From: Chloroflexota bacterium
GTDB lineage: Bacteria > Chloroflexota > UBA11872 > VXOZ01
Reading direction: 5' to 3'
DNA: 44,535 nt
NCBI GenBank assembly: GCA_026710945.1
Contig: JAPOQA010000064.1
Span: forward strand, 1 to 44,535
Part shown: in pieces, positions 7,844-17,188 of the stretch
How the letters are laid out: each line of letters opens with the position of its first letter
Position numbering within the stretch: position 1 is the first letter of the stretch
Made by a program: the position numbers and the translations under genes
The notes under the pieces: generated by a model
What the model was told of the DNA's origin: nothing
Seen by the model: only the letters and a program-made list of their open reading frames with translations
The model's database searches: none

Positions 7844-9088
7844 ATGGGCAGAGAGGTATCTTCAACAATAACACCTAATGTTCCTCACCCTTTGCCCAGC
7901 ACGCTCTTGCCGCGGGAGTCGACGGCGAAGCGCTGGGCGCGGCGCGGGCTGCTGCGAACGCTGGCATTCTTTCGCCCGTATCGCTTTCCTGCTGCTTACG
8001 CCGACCGCATCCTGGTAATTCGTCCCGACCATATTGGTGACGTGCTGCTGATCACGCCCGCGTTGCGGCTGCTGCGCCGGGCGTTTCCTGAGACTGAGAT
8101 TACGGCGCTGGTGGGTCCGTGGTCGGAAGCGGTGCTGGCACGAAACCCGCAGATCGACCGGCTTGAGGTCTGCCGTTTTCCCGGCTTTGAGCGCAGCCAA
8201 CCGCAGCAGGGCCTGCGCGCCTACACGCAACTCCGGCGTGAAGCCGCGCGCCTGCGTGGAGAGGATTACCAGCTAGCCCTTAACCTCCGAGCGGACTTCT
8301 GGTGGGGCGCGGCGCTGGCCGCGTTTGCCGGTATTCCCTACGTGTGGGGATTCAGCGAGCCGGAGTGCGCGCCGTTCCTCACCCATGCGTTGCCGGTACA
8401 GCGTGACGAGCACCAAGCGGCCGGCAACCTACGCTTGACCCGCGCCGCCGCGACCGTTGGCGTCCCGGTAGAAGATGTCGGCACACACCTAGAGTTCGAC
8501 TGCACGCACGACGACGCACAGGCGGCTGAAGAGCTTCTGCGCGCAGCTAACGTGAATTCAGACGCCACACTTATCGCCATTCACCCGGGTTCCGGCGCGC
8601 CAATCAAGCATTGGTCCGCCACCGGCTGGCACGCTGTAGGCAACGAATTAGCGCAAGACGACCGCGTACACTTTCTCGTATCTTCCGGTCCCGCTGAGCA
8701 AGACCTTGCCCGGGAAGTCGCCGCCGGTCTGCCGCCAGGTCGCACCGTGTTGGTCCAAGAGACCTCACTCGGCGTATTGGCAGCACTCTACGCCCGCTGC
8801 TCATTGGTGATGGGGCCCGATTCCGGCCCCTTGCACCTCGCGGTTGCGGTGGGCGCGCCCAGTGTGACCCTCTACGGTGCGAGCGATCCCGTGCGGTTCG
8901 GTCCGTGGGGGCCTGCCGAACGGCACCGCACGGTAGCTTCCACCATCCCTTGTCGACACTGCGGATACCTAGCGTTGCCCGCTGCGGCCCTATCGCAGCA
9001 CCCGTGCATGCAATTCATAGATCCGGCAGCGGTAACGGCAGTGGCGCGAGAGCTGCTGGAACAAACCGTAACGAGCACTCACCCATGA
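7844..9088 (+). CDS. Glycosyltransferase family 9 (heptosyltransferase-like), first copy
   Basis: A 414-residue GT-B enzyme of family GT9, to which the ADP-heptose:LPS heptosyltransferases RfaC/RfaF belong. Seen: the N-terminal RPDHIGDVLLITPALRLLRR acceptor-domain motif, AIHPGSGAPIKHW at the start of the nucleotide-binding half, and GPDSGPLHLAVAVGAPSVTL, the family's donor-binding loop. It begins 13 bases after the DUF3226 gene, and its stop overlaps the start of a second GT9 gene. If the host is a Chloroflexota, which generally lack classical LPS, the donor and acceptor are probably another cell-surface glycan. Specificity cannot be read from the sequence. Confidence 0.9.
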   Translation: MGREVSSTITPNVPHPLPSTLLPRESTAKRWARRGLLRTLAFFRPYRFPAAYADRILVIRPDHIGDVLLITPALRLLRRAFPETEITALVGPWSEAVLARNPQIDRLEVCRFPGFERSQPQQGLRAYTQLRREAARLRGEDYQLALNLRADFWWGAALAAFAGIPYVWGFSEPECAPFLTHALPVQRDEHQAAGNLRLTRAAATVGVPVEDVGTHLEFDCTHDDAQAAEELLRAANVNSDATLIAIHPGSGAPIKHWSATGWHAVGNELAQDDRVHFLVSSGPAEQDLAREVAAGLPPGRTVLVQETSLGVLAALYARCSLVMGPDSGPLHLAVAVGAPSVTLYGASDPVRFGPWGPAERHRTVASTIPCRHCGYLALPAAALSQHPCMQFIDPAAVTAVARELLEQTVTSTHP

Positions 9089-10266
9089 GTTCTTCACTCA
9101 AACACCTTGCACGCCGCGCCGCTGGGGTAGTGCTTTGGATCGTTTGCGCCGCTCTGGCTCTGATCGCCCGGCTCCGTCACGGGCAGGATTCCTATCGACC
9201 GGATAGCGTTGAGCGCATTCTCATCATCCGGCTTGATCTCATCGGCGACCTCCTATTCTCGGTACCTGCTATTCGCAACACTCGTCAGCGGTTTCCGCAC
9301 GCGAGACTTGACGTGCTCGTGGCCCCCAACACCGCGCCACTCCTCGCCGAGTGCCCCTACATCAACCATGTCTACACTCTGGACACCCACACGCTAACCC
9401 ACCTTCCCGGCTTTCTCTCTCTCAGCCGGTGGCGGCAGGCATGGCGGCTCATCCGCACCTTGCGCGCTCAGCGGTATGAACTCTGCTTGAGCCTCTACGG
9501 TGTGCCTGCGGCGACCGTTAGCCTCTTGACCGGCGCGCCACAGCGGGCGGGTTTCGCCGACGAAGCGCCGCCGGGCAGCTTTACCCTTCGTGCAACGGGT
9601 AGTCGCCTGCCGCAGGACCGTCACGAGGTGCATTGTTCCCTGGCGGTGGCGCAAGCGGCCGGCGCCGCAACCACACCCGACCGCATGGAAGCCTGGGTGA
9701 GCGCGGCCGACCGCGCCTGGGCTGAAGGGACCTTAGCTACGGATGGTAACGCGCTCTGGGTTGCCTGTGGACACGGCGCGCGGAACGGCTATGCTAAGAT
9801 CTGGCCGCGGCGCCACTGGGTCGGCCTCATAGATCAACTGCAGAAAACGGGGTATCGTGCCGTACTCGTGGGAGGGCCTGAGGAAGTAGAGGAGGCGGCG
9901 GCAATTGCGCATGCCTGTGAAAGCGCGCCCCTGGTGCTGACCGGCAAGACGACGCTGGGGCAACTGGCAGCGGTGCTTGCGCAGGTCACACTCATGGTAG
10001 GCAGCGACAGCGGACCCCTGCACCTCGCTGTGGCGCTGGGCACAAGCGTCGTCGGCCTGTACGGTGCCACGAGTCCGGTGCGCTATGGACCCTTCGGACA
10101 GCCCGACGCCGTGCGGCGACACCCGATATTTTGCAGTCCCTGCTACCGGCCGGAGACCGGACAACCTGCTACCTGCCGCTACGGCACGGTGGAGTGCATG
10201 GAAGAACTGGAACCGGAGCAGGTGCTGGCGGGGGAGCACGCTGCAATTGGCGATGCGGAACAGTAG
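9085..10266 (+). CDS. Glycosyltransferase family 9, second copy
   Basis: A 393-residue paralogue of the preceding enzyme. Seen: a hydrophobic N-terminal stretch (about residues 11-27) that may tether it to the membrane, the RLDLIGDLLFSVPAIRNTR motif, and GSDSGPLHLAVALGTSVVGL followed by YGATSPVRYGPFG. The ATG overlaps the upstream stop by four bases (ATGA), so the two are almost certainly co-translated. Two unlike GT9 enzymes in tandem usually add successive sugars to one glycan. The frame is open 180 bases upstream inside the first gene, but that extension is out-of-frame sequence of the neighbour. Confidence 0.9.
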   Translation: MSSSLKHLARRAAGVVLWIVCAALALIARLRHGQDSYRPDSVERILIIRLDLIGDLLFSVPAIRNTRQRFPHARLDVLVAPNTAPLLAECPYINHVYTLDTHTLTHLPGFLSLSRWRQAWRLIRTLRAQRYELCLSLYGVPAATVSLLTGAPQRAGFADEAPPGSFTLRATGSRLPQDRHEVHCSLAVAQAAGAATTPDRMEAWVSAADRAWAEGTLATDGNALWVACGHGARNGYAKIWPRRHWVGLIDQLQKTGYRAVLVGGPEEVEEAAAIAHACESAPLVLTGKTTLGQLAAVLAQVTLMVGSDSGPLHLAVALGTSVVGLYGATSPVRYGPFGQPDAVRRHPIFCSPCYRPETGQPATCRYGTVECMEELEPEQVLAGEHAAIGDAEQ

Positions 10267-10843
10267 AATAGGTGCAAGGTGCACCAGCGAGGAAGCGCCA
10301 TCTGGAGCGGGCGTCCGGCGTGCTTGGGATGGCAGAGGTTGTTGATCCTATTTCTAACTATCAGGGTATGCTCTTGCGAGCAATGCAGCCGGAGTGAGGG
10401 AGCTTGTGACGGTTTCCGGTCAGCGCAGAACACAGGTTTCAAACCTGTGCTACCGGAGAAGACTGGGATGTACCACGTCAATCGAGGCAGGGAGTTGGGA
10501 CGTATCCGTGTAGCGCGGGGGCTTGTCCCCCGCCTCCTAAGGCGACTGACGGGCGGATTCATGCCCACTCTACAAACAGGACTGTGCAACGCAAAGACAT
10601 ACAGGAGAAACATCGGCGGTATACGTAGCCACGCTCTGCCATCGCAAATGCACAGGTTGCAAACCTGTGCTACCGGAGAAGACGGGCATGTGCCGCGTTT
10701 CTCGCGGCAGGAAGATGGGACGAATCTGTGTAGCGCGGGGGCTTGTCCCCCGCCTCTTCGGGCAGGAAGCAGGCGGGAATGCGGTAACTACAGACGAAAA
10801 ACTGGGCAAAGGAAAGACTTGAACCAAAGGAGAGAAGAAAACT
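10267..10843. repeat. Intergenic region with a duplicated hairpin pair
   Basis: No gene is visible. Two copies of one composite lie 220 bp apart (10431-10545 and 10651-10765). Each begins with an inverted copy of the GTAGCGC-head hairpin (CACAGGTT...AACCTGTGCTACC). Exactly 80 bp after its start comes a direct copy with a longer G/C stem (TAGCGCGGGGGCTTGT + CCCCCGC, starts 10511 and 10731). The two hairpins of each composite therefore face one another, like the paired REPs of a BIME. The ribosome site of the next gene (AAAGGAGAG) sits at the right edge. Confidence 0.85.
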
Positions 10844-11869
10844 ATGCGCGCAGCAGTCATGGGCATGCGGCACGGACACATCAGCGAGTTTGTACGGGCC
10901 GTAGAGGAAAATGAGGCGGTAAGCCTAGTCGGTATCGCGGAAGACGAGCCGACGGTTCGTGCCAGAATAGAGTCCGAGCACAGCGTGCCGGTATATGCGG
11001 ACTTTGAAGAATTGCTCGACAAAGAGCAGCCGCAAGTTGTCGGTGTCGCCAGGACGAACGCCACGAAATTCCTGGCGCTCACCGCCTGCCTGGAACGCGG
11101 CATCAACGTGATTGCCGATAAGCCGCTGCTCACGGAGATGGGACAACTTGAGCAGGTGCGGGCTGCTAATGTTCTCGGCAAGGCGCGCCTTGGCATGATG
11201 CTAAGCCAGCGCTTCTCCGCGCCCCACCGGGCCCTAAAGGCGCAGGTGGAAGCCGGAGACTTTGGCGAGATTGTGCACATGTACGGCTTCGGTCCCCACA
11301 AGCTACGTCCCCATACGCGCAATCCGTGGGAACTTGACGCGGCGCAGAACGGCGGGGTGTTGGTTGATCTTGGCGTGCACTACTTCGATTCGCTGCGGTG
11401 GTTCTCCGGCCAGGAGCCGGTGCGCGTGGCTGCGGCGCAAGGCAATACGCGCTTTCCGGAGCTGCCCCAACTCTACGACCACGCCCACGCGCTCATGGAA
11501 TTCGACGGCGGCATGAAAGGCCTCGTGGTCGCCGACTGGCTCACGCCCGACGCTGCGCCCTATCACGGCGACTACCGTCTCTACGTCACCGGCACGCGCG
11601 GCACGGCGGAGATCGCGACCGCCGGCACACTGGAGCCCTCCGGCCCCAACAAACAGGGCGGCGTGCGTGTGGTGCTGAATGATAAGGAACCCTTCGACCT
11701 GGACGTCCCGCCACTGCAACACACGCCTACCAGCGACTTTCTGGAGGCGCTTGTCAACGACCGCGAACCCTACGGCAGCGCGGAAGAGGTGCTCCGCACG
11801 ATGGAGGTGACGCTGCACGCCAAGGCCGCGGCAGAGAGCGGCGATTGGGTGAGCATTCCGGCGAAGTGA
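10844..11869 (+). CDS. Gfo/Idh/MocA family oxidoreductase
   Basis: A 341-residue NAD(P)-dependent oxidoreductase acting on sugars or cyclitols. Seen: the N-terminal Rossmann strand (MRAAVMGMRHGHI), in which the usual GxGxxG is replaced by GMRHGH. This form occurs in some family members but weakens the dinucleotide-binding prediction. Further on are the family EKP-like IADKPLLTE segment and GGVLVDLGVHYFDSLRW, carrying the conserved D-x-x-x-H of the substrate domain. AAAGGAGAG lies about ten bases before the ATG. It is followed after 380 bp by an enolase-superfamily dehydratase in the same direction, so both may act in sugar-acid catabolism. The substrate is unknown. Confidence 0.87.
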   Translation: MRAAVMGMRHGHISEFVRAVEENEAVSLVGIAEDEPTVRARIESEHSVPVYADFEELLDKEQPQVVGVARTNATKFLALTACLERGINVIADKPLLTEMGQLEQVRAANVLGKARLGMMLSQRFSAPHRALKAQVEAGDFGEIVHMYGFGPHKLRPHTRNPWELDAAQNGGVLVDLGVHYFDSLRWFSGQEPVRVAAAQGNTRFPELPQLYDHAHALMEFDGGMKGLVVADWLTPDAAPYHGDYRLYVTGTRGTAEIATAGTLEPSGPNKQGGVRVVLNDKEPFDLDVPPLQHTPTSDFLEALVNDREPYGSAEEVLRTMEVTLHAKAAAESGDWVSIPAK

Positions 11870-12251
11870 ACAAGGAATTTGGCCACGATACATCTCTCGC
11901 GGTGATGTGCTACACCGTTAGGACTTGCTGACAGCCACTGTCATTCCTGAAAGTGTTGCGTAATTCAGTGACAAGTCCTCTCCCTAATTGGCAGTGTTAG
12001 CAGGTCATGTCATTCCGAGCGCAGCGAGGAATCTAGAGTGTGTGCAGTTCATTCTCCACCATGCGAGAAGAAGATCCGGTGAGGGTGAGCGTGCAGGTTT
12101 TCGTGGCTGCGTGCTACTTTGCGTGGCACCGAACAATGGCAACGGATGAAGATTAATTCCCGTTTTCACGGGATTGACGGACTATTCGCTGTTACACTCA
12201 GGAGTCAGTGGCAAGCCAACACATCCTTTACCTGACAATAGGAGAGTTGCC
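11870..12251. repeat. Intergenic gap with a composite repeat also found at 44383
   Basis: No gene is visible. At 11940-11971 is GTCATTCCTGAAAGTGTTG followed by CGTAATTC. Sixty-nine bases after its start, at 12009-12034, lies a GTCATTCCGAGCGCAGCGAG-type palindrome. The same two elements in the same order recur at 44383 and 44453. A third palindrome of the same superfamily, CCCGTTTTCACGGG, lies at about 12157-12178. AGGAGAG at about 12240 is the ribosome site of the next gene. Confidence 0.75.
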
Positions 12252-13397
12252 ATGCGTATAACCGCAGTAGACACCTTCATCATGTGGGGGAACCCGCGCA
12301 ATTGGGTCTTTGTGAAGATCTCCACCGACGAGCCGGAGCTCTACGGCTGGGGCGAGGCGACGTTGGAAGGCAAAGACGCCACGGTGCAGACCGCCATCGG
12401 ACAGCTCGGCGAGACTCTCATCGGCAAGGACCCGCTGGAGACCGAACGCCTCTGGCAGTCGCTTTACAAGGACGGCTTCTGGAAAGGCGGTGTGGTAATC
12501 AACACCGCCATTTCGGGTATAGACCAAGCCCTATGGGATATCAAGGGCAAGCACTACGGCGCGCCGGTCTATCAGTTGCTCGGCGGGCCCGCCCGCGACC
12601 GCATTCGCCTCTACACCCACGTCGGCATTTACGAGGCCCACCGCATAGCGACGGAGGCGCAGCAGCACGTGGCGGCCGGCTTTACCGCTCTGAAGACCGG
12701 CGCGTGGGCCACGGATGAGCACATGGGCGACTTTCAGCACGCGGCGCTATTGGGCGAACGCATTGCCATCCTGCGTCAAGCTGTCGGTCAAGACGTAGAC
12801 CTCATGATCGACAACCACGGCAAGAGCCGACCGGCGCAAGCCATTCGCCAACTGCACGCCGTCAAGGACAGCCGCATCACCTTCTTCGAGGAGCCGGTGC
12901 CGCCCGACAACATCGAAGCCTTTCGGCCCGTGCGCGAGACGGCCCGCGAGCTGGGCATCGACCTGGCCACCGGCGAACGCTACTTCACCAAATGGCAGTT
13001 CGCGCCCCTGCTGGCGGGCCAATACGTGGACGTGATCCAGCCTGACCTGTGCCATGCAGGCGGCATCACCGAGGTGAAGAAGATTGCCGCGCTGGCCGAG
13101 GTGCACCACGTGCTCGTGGCGCCGCACAATCCCCAGGGGCCGCTCTCCACCGCCGCCGCGGCCCACATCGGCATGAGCGTGCCCAACTACCTCATGCTGG
13201 AATACGTCCCCAGCCAACCCTACCGCGATAAGGTGGTCAAGGAACCGTGGCAGATTCAAGACGGCTACCTGCACGTGCCGGAACGCCCGGGCCTAGGTGT
13301 CGACCTCGACGAAGACGTCATCGCCGCCAACCCGCCCCGCAGCTTCGCGTATTTCAAAAACCTCCGCGACGACACCGGCGCGGTGATGGATGTCTAG
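12252..13397 (+). CDS. Enolase-superfamily dehydratase, D-galactonate dehydratase-like
   Basis: A 381-residue member of the mandelate racemase/muconate lactonizing family, closest to D-galactonate dehydratase (DgoD), which removes water from D-galactonate to give 2-keto-3-deoxygalactonate. Seen: DNHGK, giving the first metal Asp plus a His two residues later as in DgoD; EEP for the second metal ligand; GER for the third; and HNPQGPLSTAA, giving the late catalytic His. These are the DgoD metal and acid/base positions in order. ATG 12252 follows AGGAGAG. No 2-keto-3-deoxy-galactonate kinase or aldolase is in the window, so related acids remain possible substrates. Confidence 0.88.
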   Translation: MRITAVDTFIMWGNPRNWVFVKISTDEPELYGWGEATLEGKDATVQTAIGQLGETLIGKDPLETERLWQSLYKDGFWKGGVVINTAISGIDQALWDIKGKHYGAPVYQLLGGPARDRIRLYTHVGIYEAHRIATEAQQHVAAGFTALKTGAWATDEHMGDFQHAALLGERIAILRQAVGQDVDLMIDNHGKSRPAQAIRQLHAVKDSRITFFEEPVPPDNIEAFRPVRETARELGIDLATGERYFTKWQFAPLLAGQYVDVIQPDLCHAGGITEVKKIAALAEVHHVLVAPHNPQGPLSTAAAAHIGMSVPNYLMLEYVPSQPYRDKVVKEPWQIQDGYLHVPERPGLGVDLDEDVIAANPPRSFAYFKNLRDDTGAVMDV

Positions 13398-13770
13398 AGT
13401 GAAGACAGGTTGCACACATCGTCTGGCAAAGTTGATTTGGGCTTCAAAGTATCGTGCGTAAGGATTCGTGACACCTTCTTGATCCTCCTCCAAATGGAGC
13501 GCCTAACAGATCGCGAACACACCATCGCTTACGGATGCGATGAATGTGACCGCGAGCTCAATCCCACTGTCATAGCGAACAAGCCACTACCGCTAAAGAT
13601 TCAAGGCAAGTCTCGGCGCGTGGGCACTTGCGTCTTGCAGCGACAATATGTGCACCGAGTATTCCTAACTCCCTGTTTCATTGCCGAAATCGCGGAAAGT
13701 CCATGACTCGTTACAGGTGGAGTATACTACTGGTCAAGTGCAGGTTACCAATTTGAGGAGAGCGGTTCAG
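13398..13770. other. Intergenic gap, nothing recognised
   Basis: A 98-codon frame at 13410-13706 has no ribosome site, recognisable motif or membrane segment, and I do not call it. No palindrome of the families seen elsewhere is evident. TGAGGAG at about 13754-13760 is the ribosome site for the propeller lipoprotein. Confidence 0.5.
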
Positions 13771-16700
13771 ATGTATGGGCCCGCCCGCTTTGCCATACTC
13801 CTTTTGGTAGTCGCCGTCGTGGCGTCGATGTTGACTGCTTGCGGCCCTCCGCCCCGGCCTGATCCACTGCCACCTTATCCTTCTAAACCTTTGCCGCCCC
13901 CGCGAGTTGAGCAACCTGCTCCTCTGCTATGGGCTTACCAGCAGACTAGCGGCGGGAGAGAGTGGTTGTGGTCCAAACCAGCAGTGGCAAATGGCGTGAT
14001 CTACATTGGCTCTGCTGACCGCCACGTGTATGCCCTGAACGCTAATACTGGCAACCTTCGGTGGCGATATGCTGCAGAAGCTGAGGTATGGACATCTCCA
14101 GAGGTGGAGGATGGCGTGGTTTACGTCGGCTCCGAGGATGACTACATTTATGCCATCGATGCTGACACTGGCGCACTCCACTGGCGCTATCTGACTGGTG
14201 ACGATGTGTACTCATCTCCGCAAGTTGCAGACGGCGTTCTTTATGCCGGTTCCTTGGATAGCTACGTGTATGCGCTTGATGCCGCTAGCGGTGAACTCCG
14301 CTGGCGCTATCTGACCGGTGGCGGAGTTGCTTCCTCTCCAACTGTAGAAGAAGGTGTCGTCTACATCGGCTCTTGGGATGGATACTTATATGCGCTTGAT
14401 GCCGTCAGGGGTGAACGATTCTGGCGCTTCTTGACAGACAGTTATGTGTCTGCACCCCCGATGGTGGTGGACGGCGCGGTCTACGTTAGTACCTGGGATG
14501 GCCATCTGTATGCATTGGAAGCTACCACTGGAGAACTGATTTGGCGCGTACATCTAGCTGGTGGTTTAGCTGCTGCCCCAGCAGCGGCTGGGGGCGAGCT
14601 CTATGTCGGGTCTCGCGATGGTTATGTTTATGCGCTCGACGCTCAAGACGGTGCGCTCCTCTGGCGCTTCCAGACGGGTGGTGAAGTGCGTACAACTCCT
14701 GTGGTGGTTGACGGAGTCATTCACTTCGGCTCACACGACAACATAGTCTATGCATTGGATGCAGCCACCGGCAAAGTGCGCTGGAGCTTCCAGACGGGGG
14801 ATGAGGTGTGGTCTTCGCCCGCAATGGTTGACGGTGTAGTTTATGTAGGGTCAAACGATGGGTACGTCTACGCTCTGAATGCTGCTACCGGCGAAAGACA
14901 ATGGCGTTACCTGACAGGAAAGGCAGACTACAATCCGCCAGCGGTGGGTGACGGCGTCATTTACCTCAGCTCAGGCGCCGACCACGTATATGCACTAAAT
15001 GTTGCTACCAGAGGAGTGGTGTGGACGTTCCAAACCGGAGGCGTGGTGCGGTCTCCCACAAAAGCAGACAATGGCTCGGTCTACGCCCTCTCTCAAGATG
15101 GCCATATCTATGCGCTTGCAGATAAGACCGGAAAACTCCTCTGGCGCTATCAAACTGAAAGCAACGTAGATTCCTCTCCGGCAGCGAGCGACAGTGCCGT
15201 CTATGTTGGCTCACTCGACGGGCACGTATACGCTCTGGAGGCCTCGACGGGAGAACTACGCTGGCGATTCCTGACAGGCGACGGTGTATGGTCTACGCCG
15301 GCGGTGGCTGATGACTCAGTTTACGCCGTCTCCCAGGACGGATTCATGTATGCGCTTGATTCCGCGAGCGGCGAACCTCTTTGGCGTTTCCAAGCCGGCT
15401 ACTTCTTGCAGTCTTCACCTGCCGTGGCTGGAGGTATGGTGTACGTGGGCTCTGATGATGGCTACGTCTACGGGATTGATGCCGCTTCCGGCGAACTTAA
15501 CTGGCGTTTCGAGACGGACGGAGAAGTAAGCAGTTCCCCAACTGTGGAGGATGGCGCGGTCTATGTCGGTTCGGATGCTGGCTACATGTATGCCCTAGAC
15601 GCAGCCACCGGAGAATTGATCTGGAGCACTGAGACCGGTGAATTCGTCCTTCATCCCCCGGTGGTGGAAGGAGGGGTAGTTCACGTTGGTGCGAACGCCC
15701 CCCTTTTGTATGCGCTCAATGCTGAGACCGGAAAACTGCAATGGCGCCTTGAAATGAGTGGTTCGATGCAAGCGACGCCGGTGGTCATTGCAGGCAGAAT
15801 GTACGTGAGTACCGAGAATGGTCTTGTGTACGCCCTGCAAACGTCAGATTACAGACCTCCGCCTCAGCCGACTGGCGAACTGCTATGGCGCTTTGAGACG
15901 GACAGCAATGTTCTTGGTTCTGCGGAAGTGGCCGACGGTGTGGTCTACGTCGGCTCCTATGACGACCACCTTTACGCACTGGATGCTGCTAGTGGCGCAC
16001 TGATTTGGCGCTTTCAGACCGGCGCAATTGTACTCTCTTCCCCAGTGGTGGCTGAGGGATCGATCTTCTTCGGCTCATATGACTCCTATGTATACGCGCT
16101 AGACGCTGAGACTGGAGAAATCCGATGGCGATTTCTGACGCGCGCGGGAATCTGGTCCTCTCCCGCGGTAAGTGATGGTGTGGTCTTTGTTGGCTCGGAG
16201 GACACCTACATTTATGCATTGGATGCCATTTCCGGCAAACGCCTTTGGCGCTTCAAAACTGAAGACCGAGTTTGGTCATCTCCAACTGTGGCTGACGGTG
16301 TGGTTTACGTGGGCTCAAATGACGGTCATCTCTACGCGCTCAATGCGGTTGACGGAGAATTGCGCTGGCGCCTTCAAGCGAACTCCCAAGTGTCTTCTTC
16401 CCCAGTGGTTTTCGAGGGAACGGTCTACGTGGGGTCAGGCGATGGCTACGTCTATGCGCTGGATGCAGTGACTGGAGATGTACGGTGGCGGTTCTTCGTA
16501 GGCGGATACATTTCATCAACCCCGGCGGTGGCTGATGGCATGGTATTTATTGGCTCAGAACGCAGCCCCGTGTATGCACTGGACGCCGCCACCGGCGAAT
16601 TGCGGTGGTACTTTCGGACCAGGAGAAGGGTGCGCTCCTCTCCTGCAGTGGCGGAAGGTGTGCTATACATCGGCTCAGATGATGGGGGCATCTACGCTTT

Positions 16701-16842
16701 GGAATCAGCTACCGGCGAACTCTTGTGGCGCTACTCGACCACTTGGGAAGTGGTTTCCTCCCCGACAGTCGCTGATGGCGTCGTATACGTCGGCTCAAAT
16801 GATGGCTACGTGTATGCGCTGAAGGCACGGCTTGGGGATTGA
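13771..16842 (+). CDS. Giant PQQ-type beta-propeller lipoprotein (24 repeats)
   Basis: A 1,023-residue exported lipoprotein. Residues 1-25 are a lipoprotein signal with lipobox LTAC, then a proline-rich linker. About 24 repeats of 40 residues follow, each of the form DGVVYVGS.DGYVYALDA.TGELRWRF with a SSP turn. This is the PQQ-like blade also found in BamB and alcohol dehydrogenases, here without an attached enzyme. A second proline-rich linker (PPPQPTGELLW) interrupts repeat 16, so the protein reads as a 16-blade array followed by an 8-blade array. Regular 8-blade propellers would give three rings. It ends abruptly inside blade 24 (ALKARLGD), and two more blades continue out of frame. Such proteins usually act as surface scaffolds; the ligand is unknown. 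Confidence 0.9.
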   Translation: MYGPARFAILLLVVAVVASMLTACGPPPRPDPLPPYPSKPLPPPRVEQPAPLLWAYQQTSGGREWLWSKPAVANGVIYIGSADRHVYALNANTGNLRWRYAAEAEVWTSPEVEDGVVYVGSEDDYIYAIDADTGALHWRYLTGDDVYSSPQVADGVLYAGSLDSYVYALDAASGELRWRYLTGGGVASSPTVEEGVVYIGSWDGYLYALDAVRGERFWRFLTDSYVSAPPMVVDGAVYVSTWDGHLYALEATTGELIWRVHLAGGLAAAPAAAGGELYVGSRDGYVYALDAQDGALLWRFQTGGEVRTTPVVVDGVIHFGSHDNIVYALDAATGKVRWSFQTGDEVWSSPAMVDGVVYVGSNDGYVYALNAATGERQWRYLTGKADYNPPAVGDGVIYLSSGADHVYALNVATRGVVWTFQTGGVVRSPTKADNGSVYALSQDGHIYALADKTGKLLWRYQTESNVDSSPAASDSAVYVGSLDGHVYALEASTGELRWRFLTGDGVWSTPAVADDSVYAVSQDGFMYALDSASGEPLWRFQAGYFLQSSPAVAGGMVYVGSDDGYVYGIDAASGELNWRFETDGEVSSSPTVEDGAVYVGSDAGYMYALDAATGELIWSTETGEFVLHPPVVEGGVVHVGANAPLLYALNAETGKLQWRLEMSGSMQATPVVIAGRMYVSTENGLVYALQTSDYRPPPQPTGELLWRFETDSNVLGSAEVADGVVYVGSYDDHLYALDAASGALIWRFQTGAIVLSSPVVAEGSIFFGSYDSYVYALDAETGEIRWRFLTRAGIWSSPAVSDGVVFVGSEDTYIYALDAISGKRLWRFKTEDRVWSSPTVADGVVYVGSNDGHLYALNAVDGELRWRLQANSQVSSSPVVFEGTVYVGSGDGYVYALDAVTGDVRWRFFVGGYISSTPAVADGMVFIGSERSPVYALDAATGELRWYFRTRRRVRSSPAVAEGVLYIGSDDGGIYALESATGELLWRYSTTWEVVSSPTVADGVVYVGSNDGYVYALKARLGD

Positions 16843-16859
16843 CGGGCATGCCGTGGTAA

Positions 16860-17093
16860 AGTCGATGCTCGGAGTCAGGCGACATTGTATTCCATGCGCC
16901 GACCATGGTACGTGGCGTGGTCTACGCTGGGTCGGACACTGGCTTCGTGCACGCGCTGGATGCCGAGAACGGGGAGTTACTCTGGAGTTCGACAGTCCAA
17001 AGTGCCGTGCAGTCCTCACCCGTAGTGATTGACGGAAAGGTCTACGTTAGCACAGAATATGGATTCGTCTACGTGCTGCTTGCCTCTGGATAA
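16860..17093 (+). pseudogene. Out-of-frame C-terminal blades of the propeller lipoprotein
   Basis: In a different frame from the gene just upstream, the sequence encodes a little under two further blades (VRGVVYAGSDTGFVHALDA, then GKVYVSTEYGFVYVLLASG and a stop). It matches repeats 15-16 of the same protein (GGVVHVGANAPLLYALNA, then GRMYVSTENGLVYAL), the end of the first array. It therefore looks like the original C-terminus of the second array, cut off by one or more indels at about 16825-16860. An ATG at 16905 could in theory start a 62-residue fragment, but there is no ribosome site. A sequencing error is the alternative explanation. Confidence 0.8.
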
Positions 17094-17188
17094 AGAGACT
17101 CGCCGGACTTATAGGGCATTGCCAGAACCTGCGGGCAGCGAATCACTCGATGTGCATTTGTAGAGCGCTACTGGACAGGAGTCGAACT

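Noticed and set aside
13410-13706. 98-codon frame between the dehydratase and the propeller gene
   Set aside because: No ribosome site, motif or membrane segment; composition is like the surrounding gap.
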